Source: Deltaproteobacteria bacterium
GTDB lineage: Bacteria; Myxococcota_C; UBA6777
Reading direction: 5' to 3'
Assembly: GCA_002731275.1 (NCBI GenBank)
Contig: PCBK01000168.1
Span: 1 to 64,000 of the forward strand
DNA: 64,000 nucleotides
Positions 18,313-26,723 of the stretch are shown piece by piece (positions within the stretch are counted from its first letter, which is position 1; each line of letters begins with the position of its first letter). The translations under genes were made by a program, and so were the position numbers. The notes under the pieces are model-generated. The model ran no database searches. It was not told the DNA's origin and worked only from the letters and a program-made list of their open reading frames with translations.

Positions 18313-19002
18313 ATGCAATATATGATTTGGTTGGTACCAGCTTCTTACCTGATGGCCGCGATTTGGGCTGGAGGGGTGAAAAACAGCAAGTTCTTTTGGG
18401 GACTCCCTGCATTCCATCTGTTACTTTGGGCGGCGCTCGCTGTATCCAATGGCACCTGGCTTCAATGTGAAGGTGATCTTTGGGGCGCGCAAGCTGTGAG
18501 CTGTGCGTTTGTCGCTTTACTTCTCGCACGTGGTCGCAGCGCGCTGCTCGTTGTGCCCTTTGTGCTCTCCGCTTTTTGCTCGCTCATTTGGGGATTTGCC
18601 CAACAAAAGCTGTCCGTACAGTCCACACAACACTGGTTTGACGTCCTCTTTGCGCTGGGATTGGGAGCGAGTTTGGTCTCTGGTGCGTTCGCGTGGCGGC
18701 TGCTCTTGTCGACACAAGAAGCCTCTGCCAAAGATCACGAAGCCTGGAGGCAGAGCGTCGCGCTCGTGTTGCTGCTGCTGTCCTTTGCCTTTGGTTTCCA
18801 GCTCTGGTTGGGGTGGAAACTCGGACCGATGCAGTGGGGTGTGATTGCGTTTTTCGTTGGACACATTGCGCTGTTTTTTGCGCCTCACGCGTCGACTGTA
18901 TCGGGGGAGTGGAGACCACACCGTATGCTCTATCTTTGGGGTGGAGTCCTGTTTTTTGGTGTGTGGAGCTGGAACTTCCTCTCTGCGATCTTTGGTGCAT
19001 AA
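18313..19002 (+). CDS. Polytopic membrane protein, possibly CcsA/HemX-like
   Basis: 229 residues from the ATG at 18313, preceded by AGAGAGGA; it starts 19 bases after the previous stop. Seven or eight hydrophobic helices cover nearly the whole length. The arrangement and its place after a ResB-like gene and a multihaem cytochrome suggest a CcsA/HemX-type partner. However, I do not see the tryptophan-rich WGxWWxWD haem-handling motif of true CcsA, so the assignment is by context only. Confidence 0.45.
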   Translation: MQYMIWLVPASYLMAAIWAGGVKNSKFFWGLPAFHLLLWAALAVSNGTWLQCEGDLWGAQAVSCAFVALLLARGRSALLVVPFVLSAFCSLIWGFAQQKLSVQSTQHWFDVLFALGLGASLVSGAFAWRLLLSTQEASAKDHEAWRQSVALVLLLLSFAFGFQLWLGWKLGPMQWGVIAFFVGHIALFFAPHASTVSGEWRPHRMLYLWGGVLFFGVWSWNFLSAIFGA

Positions 19003-19065
19003 TATTTTTACAAACAATCCCTCCTCATCGACGTCTCAAGATATCATCCCCCACAAGAGGACATC

Positions 19066-19755
19066 ATGGATACACAAGAACTCAAATTTGTAAAAGCGTC
19101 CTTTGTCAAGAGCGGGACCAAACCCGATCATTACCCTCCTGCAGAGCTTCCAGAGATCGCAGTGATGGGCCGCTCAAATGTTGGCAAGTCATCGCTAATG
19201 AACTCTCTCTTTAATCGCAAAAACTTGGTGAAGGTGAGTAACACGCCTGGACGAACGCAGCTGATCAACTTCTTTTTGGTCGATGATGCGTTGAGTGTGG
19301 TGGACCTTCCTGGATATGGTTACGCGAAAGTCCCACCGAAGATCCGCAAACAGTGGAGACCGATGATCGAGACCTACCTGACTTCGCGAGAAGCGCTTAT
19401 TGGGTGCTTGTTGTTGTTTGACATTCGGCGCATCCCCAATGACGATGACCTCGATCTTTGGGTGTGGTTGCGTCACTTTGGTTTTACCGTCATCCCTGTG
19501 ATCACGAAGAGCGATAAGCTCTCTGCCCAAAAGGGCCGCAATCAACTCAAACGCATCGCCAATGTCCTTGAGGTGCCACTGGAAGCCCTCGTCGTGACGT
19601 CTTCTAAGACACACAAAGGGCGCGATAAGCTGCGCAAGTTGATGTCCGGTTTGTGTTGGGATTTTACACCACCTGAACCCGAAGAGATGGATGAAGCCGA
19701 AGGGCCAGACGAATCAGAAACCACTGAAGAAAATCATGCAGACCAAGGAGAATGA
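19066..19755 (+). CDS. engB: Ribosome biogenesis GTPase EngB (YihA/YsxC)
   Basis: 229 residues. The GTPase motifs are all present: G1 GRSNVGKSS (about residue 34), G2 region NTPGRTQ, G3 DLPGYGYAKV (about 83), G4 TKSDKL (about 145) and a late SSKTHKG. The DLPGYGYA sequence is diagnostic of the EngB family, which helps assemble the large ribosomal subunit. An acidic C-terminal extension (Glu/Asp-rich, last 30 residues) goes beyond the usual roughly 200 residues. The stop at 19753-19755 is five bases before the next gene's ATG, so translation is probably coupled. Confidence 0.93.
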   Translation: MDTQELKFVKASFVKSGTKPDHYPPAELPEIAVMGRSNVGKSSLMNSLFNRKNLVKVSNTPGRTQLINFFLVDDALSVVDLPGYGYAKVPPKIRKQWRPMIETYLTSREALIGCLLLFDIRRIPNDDDLDLWVWLRHFGFTVIPVITKSDKLSAQKGRNQLKRIANVLEVPLEALVVTSSKTHKGRDKLRKLMSGLCWDFTPPEPEEMDEAEGPDESETTEENHADQGE

Positions 19756-19759
19756 TGTC

Positions 19760-21682
19760 ATGACACGAGTTTCCAATGTCATCGCCTTGTGGTGCTTTGT
19801 TTTTGTCTCTTTGTCAGGTGTCACAGCCTCTGCAAAGGGCAAGACGACACACGCAAAGGCTGACAAGTCATCGAAGAAAACCAACAAGGTGAAGACGCTC
19901 AAGGCGCAGATACAGACGCTTGAGAAGAGAATGAAGCGTGCTGAGAGCATGATGGCACGTGCGGCGAAAGCCCTCGCTCTTGCTGAAGGTGTGGTGAAGC
20001 GGGCCAAGACGACGCTCGCTGCCGTCAAAAAGATGAAGGATTCCTCTCGTCTCGCGCTCAAGAAGGCCCACAAGGCGCTCAAAAAAGAGATCGCCTCGCA
20101 ACGTCCATTGACGCAAGTTGAGGTGCGCTTTCAGATCGATGACTGGGAGATCCGTGAACGTGCAGCCTACGTCGCGTATGCACATGTCGAGTGGAAAAAG
20201 TACACACGCGCACCCAAACTCTCGACCAAAAAAGTCTACGGGAAGCTCACGAAGATCCGCTCCGAAAAGAAGATCTTTGAGACCCTCAAAAGAGCCCGCA
20301 AAGAAGGGATTCTCAAAGATCCCGTTTTGAAGCATCGTGCACAAATGTTGTGGGATCGTCTGCGTGAATTCCATCTCTCGGACAAAGCCAATGCGCTGCG
20401 CAAAAAGATCCACGCTCTCGAAGACAAACTCAACGGCATTCAGGCGTCTCACCGCGCTGTCCTCGGTGGCAAAAAAGTCTCCAACCGCGATCTGCGTTCG
20501 ATCATCCGACGTGACCCCAAGCGCAGTAAGCGCGAGCAGGCATGGCGTGCCTATGCAACCGTCGGACCCCGTGTGCTCAAAGGTGGATTCATGAAGCTCG
20601 TGAGAGCGCGCAACGCATACGCCAAGAGCCTTGGATTTCCCACGTACTTCCACTATCGCTACAGCAAGCTGCACCTTCACCCCGAGAAGATGTGGAAGAT
20701 CTACGAAAAGCTTCGCCTCGCGAGTGAAGATGCTTATCTGAAGACCGCAGCCTCCTACAAAGAGCTGCTCAAGATCAAAAAAGTCTACCCCTGGGATCGT
20801 CGCTATGCGGCCTTCTACCAGACCAAAAAAGTCGTCGATCTCGACAAGTATTTTGCTCCTAAAAAGCTGCTGCCGATCCTGTTTCGTGGGTACAAAGAGA
20901 TGGGCTTTGCGCTCAAACAGCTCAACATCCTCATGGATCTCTACCCAAGACCGGGGAAAAACCAGCACGCGTACTGCTTCGACATTGATCCTCCCTACGA
21001 TGTGCGTATCCTCGCGAACGTCGGGCAATCAGGCTTGCGCGCATATGAAACGATGTTCCACGAGATGGGGCACGCAGTCCACGGTAAGTTTGTGCGCCAA
21101 GATGTGCGCACATTCCGGGCGCTTCCTGACGAAGGCTTCTTGAACGAAGGCTCTGCAAACTTCTTCGGCAATCTCGTCGACACAAAGGACTTCTTTCAGC
21201 GCTATCTCAACATCCCCAAAAAAGATCTCCAGAAGATCGTCGCGATGAAGAAGAAGCAGCTCAACAGCCGACTGTACACGATGCGCTGGACGCTCCTCTG
21301 GATGTACTTTGAGCGCGATCTCTACATCAACGCGAATGTCGACGATCCAACCTCTATGTTTTGGGCGCGTTATCGTCAGTTTCAGGGCGACGTCCCCCCC
21401 AATCCTCCACCGTATTGGGGGATCTTGATCCACTTTGTCAGCCATCCCATCTACTACCAAAACTACCTGTTGGCCGACATGCTCGCGGCACAATTGCACG
21501 AGGCGATTCGTCAAAAGACAGGCGCAAAGAATGTCCTCGGGAATCCCAAAGTGGGACCCTTCCTGAAAAAGAACTTCTTCGCACATGGTCGTCGTTATCG
21601 TTGGGATGAGCTGCTGAAAAAGATCACCGGTAAGCCCCTCACAGCAGACGCTTACCTCCGTGCCCTCAAACACTCCTGGTAG
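19760..21682 (+). CDS. Exported zinc metallopeptidase (M2/M3-like, HEMGH)
   Basis: 640 residues from the ATG at 19760, nine bases after AAGGAG. A signal peptide (about 1-24) is followed by a Lys/Ala-rich coiled-coil (about 25-110). The catalytic site is FHEMGHAVHG near residue 432, with a Glu (NEGSANFF) about 25 residues on as likely third zinc ligand. The local order HEMGH...FR...GF.xE resembles peptidase family M2 (ACE-like), while the overall helical pattern also fits M3 oligopeptidases. A conserved HPIYYQNYLLAD stretch lies near the C-terminus. The substrate is unknown; a periplasmic peptidase is likely. The first ATGs upstream would start inside engB. Confidence 0.85.
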   Translation: MTRVSNVIALWCFVFVSLSGVTASAKGKTTHAKADKSSKKTNKVKTLKAQIQTLEKRMKRAESMMARAAKALALAEGVVKRAKTTLAAVKKMKDSSRLALKKAHKALKKEIASQRPLTQVEVRFQIDDWEIRERAAYVAYAHVEWKKYTRAPKLSTKKVYGKLTKIRSEKKIFETLKRARKEGILKDPVLKHRAQMLWDRLREFHLSDKANALRKKIHALEDKLNGIQASHRAVLGGKKVSNRDLRSIIRRDPKRSKREQAWRAYATVGPRVLKGGFMKLVRARNAYAKSLGFPTYFHYRYSKLHLHPEKMWKIYEKLRLASEDAYLKTAASYKELLKIKKVYPWDRRYAAFYQTKKVVDLDKYFAPKKLLPILFRGYKEMGFALKQLNILMDLYPRPGKNQHAYCFDIDPPYDVRILANVGQSGLRAYETMFHEMGHAVHGKFVRQDVRTFRALPDEGFLNEGSANFFGNLVDTKDFFQRYLNIPKKDLQKIVAMKKKQLNSRLYTMRWTLLWMYFERDLYINANVDDPTSMFWARYRQFQGDVPPNPPPYWGILIHFVSHPIYYQNYLLADMLAAQLHEAIRQKTGAKNVLGNPKVGPFLKKNFFAHGRRYRWDELLKKITGKPLTADAYLRALKHSW

Positions 21683-21750
21683 ACTCTCTCTTCTTCCCTC
21701 TTCATATCCCCCTATACAAGTGATTCTCTTGCTTCCCGATACCTGTGTCT

Positions 21751-23508
21751 TTAACGCAAAATATCCTTGAGGATACGTCCATCCAGTCGGAAGGAACGTC
21801 GTCGCTTTGAGGGCCATTTGGTCGGCCAGCGCAATCCCATTAACTGCGCGATCGTTGGGGCGATATCCACGATATACGCTCTGTTCATAGGGGAGAGCGT
21901 ACGACGAGCGCGAATACCGGCGCCATGTCCGATGAGAATGCCCCACATTCTGGGTTCCGTCGGGAGATAGCCGTGTGCACCGTATACACTCCTGATCCGT
22001 CCTCCAGGCGCCGGATTGATCACGCGCTTGTAGCGACCTCGTTGGAAGGTGCAATCGGGTTGCGCGATCAACAGAAGGTCAGGCGCACCTGGATGCTGTC
22101 CCGGTCCATACAGGTTTCGGGTGCCTTTGGGTTGGGGGATAGGGAAGCCGAGCTTCTTGTACTCTTCTGGACGCAAGACGTATTGGATACACGTTTTGTA
22201 TTCGGGCATCTTGAGCAGCTTGATCAGCGCGGGAGTGTAGGACTCTTTGTAGTTCTCTTTGATGTACAAAAAGGCGACATGTCCGTTGAAAAACGCCATC
22301 ACTCTCTCTCGCTTTCGGTTCCGCCGGATCATTGAGCGGTAGCGGCTGGAGCCTTTTTTGCGAAGCAATTTGCGCAGCGCCATCTTGTAGCGGATCTTCA
22401 AGAAGCCATGGTCGGAGGTGACAAACATCGAGGTCTTCGACCATATACCCGCGCGCTTGTAGGCCTTGATCACCTTCCCAATCGCTATATCCATCTGTTC
22501 GAGGGCCCAGCGTTGGATCCAGGGGGAGGGGCCATACTTGTGCATCCACGAGTCAGGGGAGACAAAGTGCAACAGCATCAACTTCGGGCGCTTTTTGCGA
22601 GGGGCGTTGATCAACTTGAGGGCGACATCTCTGACGAACATATCCGTCTCAATTTTTTCGCTGCCTGCGATTCTTCCGACGAGCTCTCTGATGTGTTTGC
22701 GTCGCCATTGGTGGATCTGGTTGTGTTCGCGAAAGTACATCCCCCGAATGACTCGACGTAGAGAGGGTGAGAGGAGTCTATAAGCGAGGGAGTTGCTGTA
22801 CATAATCTCGGGCAAATTGTAGGTGATTTGTCTGGCTTTTTGTGTCGAAGGCCAGTTGAGCGCGGCTGTTTTCCACCCACGAGCGGCGGCCATATCGTAG
22901 AGGCTTGGTGTGCGTTTGCGCCTGTAAGGTTCGACGTAATCCGTCTGATAGGGGTAGATCAGATCGATATTGTTTTCAAGCCATCGATTGGCGAGTATAC
23001 CGTGATGTCGGGGGTATTGCCCTGTGACCATGCTCGCATGTGAGGCCCATGTCACGCTGGGGAAGGCGACCTGCATCGGGCGCCAGAAGCCACCTTTGAT
23101 CAGCGATTTGATGTGTTCAAGTCTGTGTAGATTGCGGCGCAGTGCGTGATAGGAGACACCATCAAGGCTGATCAGGATCGTATATTTGGCGGTGCCGAAT
23201 TGACGCCGAACACGTTGAGGGATCGCGGCGTGACGAATCGTATAGGGAGCGTAGTCGCCATAATCTGGGCGAGGTGGGGTCGGGGGGCGGAGTTTCTTGA
23301 GTTGGGGTGGGGGGAGTTGTTTGATGCCTTTCCCAAGAGGGCGTGGAGGTGGTGGGAGCGGGCGTCTTCGCTTGGTTGCGTGTTGTGGATAGAGGCCCGG
23401 TGGTTGGTGGCGTTTGGTTTGGCTAGGGGAGGGCGTTTCTTTCCAGCAACCCGAAAGTGCAAATACGGAGAAGAGCGCGAAGGCTGAGGTGAGGTGTCGT
23501 GTGTTCAT
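21751..23508 (-). CDS. Lipoprotein of the alkaline phosphatase / nucleotide pyrophosphatase superfamily
   Basis: 585 residues. Lipobox LSGC (Cys 21) is followed by a Pro-rich basic linker (about 25-80). The catalytic domain begins YTILISLDGVSYHALRR (metal-binding Asp) and has the nucleophile in FPSVTWASHASMVTGQYPRHHG (Thr), then a later SDHGFLK metal site. These are hallmarks of type I phosphodiesterase/nucleotide pyrophosphatases. The enzyme probably hydrolyses phosphodiesters or phosphonates outside the cytoplasm; the substrate cannot be told from sequence. It converges with the peptidase gene, with 68 bases between stops. Confidence 0.85.
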   Translation of the reverse strand: MNTRHLTSAFALFSVFALSGCWKETPSPSQTKRHQPPGLYPQHATKRRRPLPPPPRPLGKGIKQLPPPQLKKLRPPTPPRPDYGDYAPYTIRHAAIPQRVRRQFGTAKYTILISLDGVSYHALRRNLHRLEHIKSLIKGGFWRPMQVAFPSVTWASHASMVTGQYPRHHGILANRWLENNIDLIYPYQTDYVEPYRRKRTPSLYDMAAARGWKTAALNWPSTQKARQITYNLPEIMYSNSLAYRLLSPSLRRVIRGMYFREHNQIHQWRRKHIRELVGRIAGSEKIETDMFVRDVALKLINAPRKKRPKLMLLHFVSPDSWMHKYGPSPWIQRWALEQMDIAIGKVIKAYKRAGIWSKTSMFVTSDHGFLKIRYKMALRKLLRKKGSSRYRSMIRRNRKRERVMAFFNGHVAFLYIKENYKESYTPALIKLLKMPEYKTCIQYVLRPEEYKKLGFPIPQPKGTRNLYGPGQHPGAPDLLLIAQPDCTFQRGRYKRVINPAPGGRIRSVYGAHGYLPTEPRMWGILIGHGAGIRARRTLSPMNRAYIVDIAPTIAQLMGLRWPTKWPSKRRRSFRLDGRILKDILR

Positions 23509-23534
23509 GTGTGTCGGCTTTTTCTCGCGGTGAC

Positions 23535-25598
23535 CTAAAAGTCATCGATATTGAGCAGGGCGCTCTCATCGACAATCCAGGGTTCAAGAAGCTCATCTGC
23601 GTTGGCTTCTTCGATTAGGTTTTTGATCGTGTTATCGGGGCGCTCATGGAGCACATCACGTGGCATCAAGATCTCCCACAGAAAACGCGAGGGTCTCGTA
23701 TTGCGCCACCCATAGCGTTTATGAGGATAGATGCTTCTCAAGCAGAGATAAAGTTGGTCTTTGGCCCGTGTACTTGCGACGTAGAACAGGCGTCTCTCTT
23801 CTTCGAGGTTGTCCTCTTCGACGGACATAAAGAAGGGGAAGCTGCCTTCGGCGAGATCGAGGATAAAGACGGCCTTCCATTCGAGCCCTTTGGCCTGATG
23901 AACGGTCGTCAGGACGACGGACTCTTCGGGGGGTTGTTCATCATCTTGATCGACAGGTGAGGCTTCGTTGAGTAGGGTCATCTCGTCGAGAAATTGGCGA
24001 GACGTCTCGTACTCTTCGGCGAACAAAATGAGCTGCTCGATCTCCTCGGCACGTTGGGTACTGTCATCATAAGTGTGTTCGACGTAATCTTTGTACTCTT
24101 GTCCGTAAAAGAGTTGGAGGATATCAGTCGGCTGTTGGTTGAGCTCTTGTGCCTCTTCGAGCAGTCGGAGGAGCCACTGAAGAGAGCGTCGTGCGTTCTT
24201 CGTGAAGGTGTTGAGGACCTCTTTGCCCCTCATGATATCGAGGTCAAAGGCATGTGTTTCGAGGGCCTTCCAGATCTTATCGACGGTGGCTTTACCGATC
24301 CCTGGAAAGAGGGGAAGGATGCGTCGCCAAGACAGCTCATCTTTGGGGTTGTGGTTGATGCGCAGGAAGGCGATCATGTCTTTGATATGGGCGCGTTCAA
24401 AGAACCGTACACCTGATCGCACGATAAAAGGAATGGCTCTGTGTTGCAGCGCGACTTGGACCTCCAGAGAGTGACTGTGGATGCGGTAGAGCACGGCGAT
24501 TTCGTCGAGAGACATGCCGTCTTCACGTAACTCTTTGATCCGCTGCGCGACGAAGTCGGCTTCCTGGCGTGCATTTTTGATGACCGCGATCGCTGGCGTC
24601 ATTCCAGAAGGGCGTGTGGCTTTGAGCTCCTTGTCAAATTGGAATTCGTTGTGGGCGATCACGCGGTTGCTGATCGTGAGGATCTCTGGGCGGCTGCGGT
24701 AATTTTTGTCGAGATAGAAGAGTTGGCATTTGGGGTAGCGCTCTGGAAATTCGAGGATGTGGCGACAATCTGCACCTCGAAATCCGTAAATGCTCTGCGC
24801 GTCGTCGCCGACGACGGTCAGATTGTTGTGGAAGGTGCACAGGTGATCGATGATCTCGGCCTGAAGGGGGTTGGTGTCCTGGTACTCGTCGACCAGGATA
24901 TGTTCAAATTGTTCGGCGTAGCGTTGTCTGATCTCTGGGAACTCTTTGAGTAATTGGAGCCAGTGGAAGAGCAAGTCATCGAAGTCCATCATATTCAGAC
25001 GTTTTTTGCGCTTTTGGTAGTAGCTCCAGACCTCTGTGATCTCGACCGCGACGGGTTCAAACTTGGGAAAGTGGTCGATGATGATGTCGTGCATATCGCG
25101 ACCTGTCGAGCGGGTGAGTCCAAAGACGCCGTTGAGCGCACGACCTTTTGGGAAGCGCATGTTGCCCTGGAGCACACCTGATTCACGGACCGCGTCGTCG
25201 ATGAGTTGCCCACTGTCCTCGCGATCGAGGATCGTGAAGTTTGGAGAGAAGTCGAGCAGCTCTGCATGTTTGCGCAGGATACGATTGCCGACATGGTGGA
25301 ACGTTCCCGCCCATAAATTACCCGTCGAGCGGCGCAAGAGACGTTCGACACGTTCGACCATCTCACGTGCGGCTTTGTTGGTGAAAGTACACAGCAAGAT
25401 ATGATCGGGGGGGACGCCTTTTTCGACGAGGTGTGCGACCCTGTGGGTCAACGTGCGGGTCTTTCCGCTGCCTGCGCCTGCGATCACGAGCAGTTGACCA
25501 TCTGGCGCGAAGGCGACCTCTCGCTGCTGCTCATTAAGCTGCTGTGAGAGGTCCGAAGGGACGTCAAAATCGATAGAATCCAGGGAGTATTGTTTCAC
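23535..25598 (-). CDS. UvrD/PcrA-family superfamily 1 DNA helicase
   Basis: 687 residues from a GTG at 25598 (VKQYSLDSIDF). Longer in-frame extensions would run across the divergent mtnB promoter region, and no in-frame ATG is nearby. Motifs: Walker A AGAGSGKTRTLTHR (about residue 37), DEYQDTNPLQ (about 237), GDDAQSIYGFRGAD (about 260), QAKGLEW and VASTRAKDQLYLC near the end. This is a 3'-5' SF1A helicase of the UvrD/PcrA/Rep type used in repair and replication restart. The family paralogue cannot be fixed, and the start codon is moderately sure because its ribosome site is weak. Confidence 0.88.
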   Translation of the reverse strand: MKQYSLDSIDFDVPSDLSQQLNEQQREVAFAPDGQLLVIAGAGSGKTRTLTHRVAHLVEKGVPPDHILLCTFTNKAAREMVERVERLLRRSTGNLWAGTFHHVGNRILRKHAELLDFSPNFTILDREDSGQLIDDAVRESGVLQGNMRFPKGRALNGVFGLTRSTGRDMHDIIIDHFPKFEPVAVEITEVWSYYQKRKKRLNMMDFDDLLFHWLQLLKEFPEIRQRYAEQFEHILVDEYQDTNPLQAEIIDHLCTFHNNLTVVGDDAQSIYGFRGADCRHILEFPERYPKCQLFYLDKNYRSRPEILTISNRVIAHNEFQFDKELKATRPSGMTPAIAVIKNARQEADFVAQRIKELREDGMSLDEIAVLYRIHSHSLEVQVALQHRAIPFIVRSGVRFFERAHIKDMIAFLRINHNPKDELSWRRILPLFPGIGKATVDKIWKALETHAFDLDIMRGKEVLNTFTKNARRSLQWLLRLLEEAQELNQQPTDILQLFYGQEYKDYVEHTYDDSTQRAEEIEQLILFAEEYETSRQFLDEMTLLNEASPVDQDDEQPPEESVVLTTVHQAKGLEWKAVFILDLAEGSFPFFMSVEEDNLEEERRLFYVASTRAKDQLYLCLRSIYPHKRYGWRNTRPSRFLWEILMPRDVLHERPDNTIKNLIEEANADELLEPWIVDESALLNIDDF

Positions 25599-25829
25599 GT
25601 GACCACTCTTCGGGCATGGAGAAGTGAGAGGGCGAATATTTGATGACTGGAGAGTATACACAACTTGTGTGTCACACAGAAGGGAAAGGCTCGAATGTAC
25701 AGGAAAATAAGTGCCGCGTTTGGGCTTCACCTCATGAGCGTTTTTGTTTGTCTCGGCGCGTCTTGTCTTTTTTGGGTGGGTCGTGTATCCGAGGTGCAAT
25801 ATGAACTTTTTGTCCAAAGGAGACAGGAT

Positions 25830-26516
25830 ATGGCAGAGTCATCTACACAAGAGACTTCCGACAACCAACCCCATCTCGACTTGACTGAAGGCGAGGTGCG
25901 CGGCCTGATCTGTGAACTCGGTGCGCTCTTTTACCAGCTCGGTTGGGTGAGCGGTACAGGAGGAGGGATCTCGATCCGCCGGGGACAAGAGATCTTTATG
26001 GCGCCAAGTGGCGTGCAAAAAGAGCGGATCGATTCACAGGATATTTTCGTCCTCGATATGCAGGGCAAAGTGATCCGAGAGGCGGTCAATCCCAAGCTCA
26101 AAGTGTCCGCCTGTCGTCCCTTGTTTATGCACGCTTACAGAATGAGAGATGCAGGGGCTGTGATCCACAGTCATTCGATGAACGCGATGCTCACGACGTT
26201 GATCTACGAGTCGCACTTCTCGATCTCCAATATCGAGATGATGAAGGGGATCAAGGGAGTGGGCGTGTTCGATCAACATCACGTCCCGATCATCCCCAAC
26301 ACCGCACACGAAGCCGAACTCGAAGAGTCGATGGGAGAAGCTGTGGAGGCGAACCCGAAGTCGCAGGCAGTCCTCGTCAGGGGACATGGGGTGTACATTT
26401 GGGGACGTGATTGGATCCACGCCAAGACACAGGCGGAGTGTTACGACTACCTGTTTGAAGCGGCTGTGAAGATCAAGCAGCTTGGCCTCGATCCCCAAAC
26501 AGGTGGACAATCCTGA
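25830..26516 (+). CDS. mtnB: Methylthioribulose-1-phosphate dehydratase (class II aldolase/adducin family)
   Basis: 228 residues from the ATG at 25830 after AAAGGAGA; upstream in-frame ATGs lack this site and give a spurious hydrophobic leader. The family signature GWVSGTGGGISIR (about 29) is followed by MAPSGVQKERI. Zinc ligands are visible as HSHS (about 113) and RGHGVYIWG (about 185). MtnB removes water from 5-methylthioribulose-1-phosphate in methionine salvage. No other salvage gene (mtnA, mtnC, mtnD) is in the window. A T-run terminator candidate follows the stop. Confidence 0.85.
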   Translation: MAESSTQETSDNQPHLDLTEGEVRGLICELGALFYQLGWVSGTGGGISIRRGQEIFMAPSGVQKERIDSQDIFVLDMQGKVIREAVNPKLKVSACRPLFMHAYRMRDAGAVIHSHSMNAMLTTLIYESHFSISNIEMMKGIKGVGVFDQHHVPIIPNTAHEAELEESMGEAVEANPKSQAVLVRGHGVYIWGRDWIHAKTQAECYDYLFEAAVKIKQLGLDPQTGGQS

Positions 26517-26540
26517 GCCTGTTTTCCAACCTCTTGTGTC

Positions 26541-26568
26541 TGCGTTTATCCCTCCACGCATTTTTTTT
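26541..26568 (+). terminator. Intrinsic terminator of mtnB
   Basis: TGCGT (26541-26545) pairs with ACGCA (26556-26560) and is followed immediately by eight T. The stem is short, but the uninterrupted T-run and its place 25 bases after the stop support termination. An A/T-rich 8-bp hairpin (26577-26595) comes just after. Confidence 0.5.
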
Positions 26569-26723
26569 CCAACATCAAAAGAAAGAATTTCTTTTCAAAG
26601 ACACCTCACGCAAAAGAGCTTGTTTTTTGTGGTGGAGTCCTTATCTACAATCATACATTGCTTCCAAAGGACACAAAGACAGATGTGAAAGCACATGGTG
26701 AGAAACCGTGGAGGAGAAACACA

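Noticed and set aside
19868-21028. 386-codon minus-strand frame opposite the metallopeptidase
   Set aside because: The plus strand encodes the HEMGH peptidase with signal peptide and strong ribosome site; the antisense frame has no family signature.
25599-25817. N-terminal extension of the UvrD-like helicase
   Set aside because: The extension has no homologous character, would overlap the divergent mtnB upstream region and lacks a start with a ribosome site; the GTG at 25598 lies right before the conserved helicase N-terminus.
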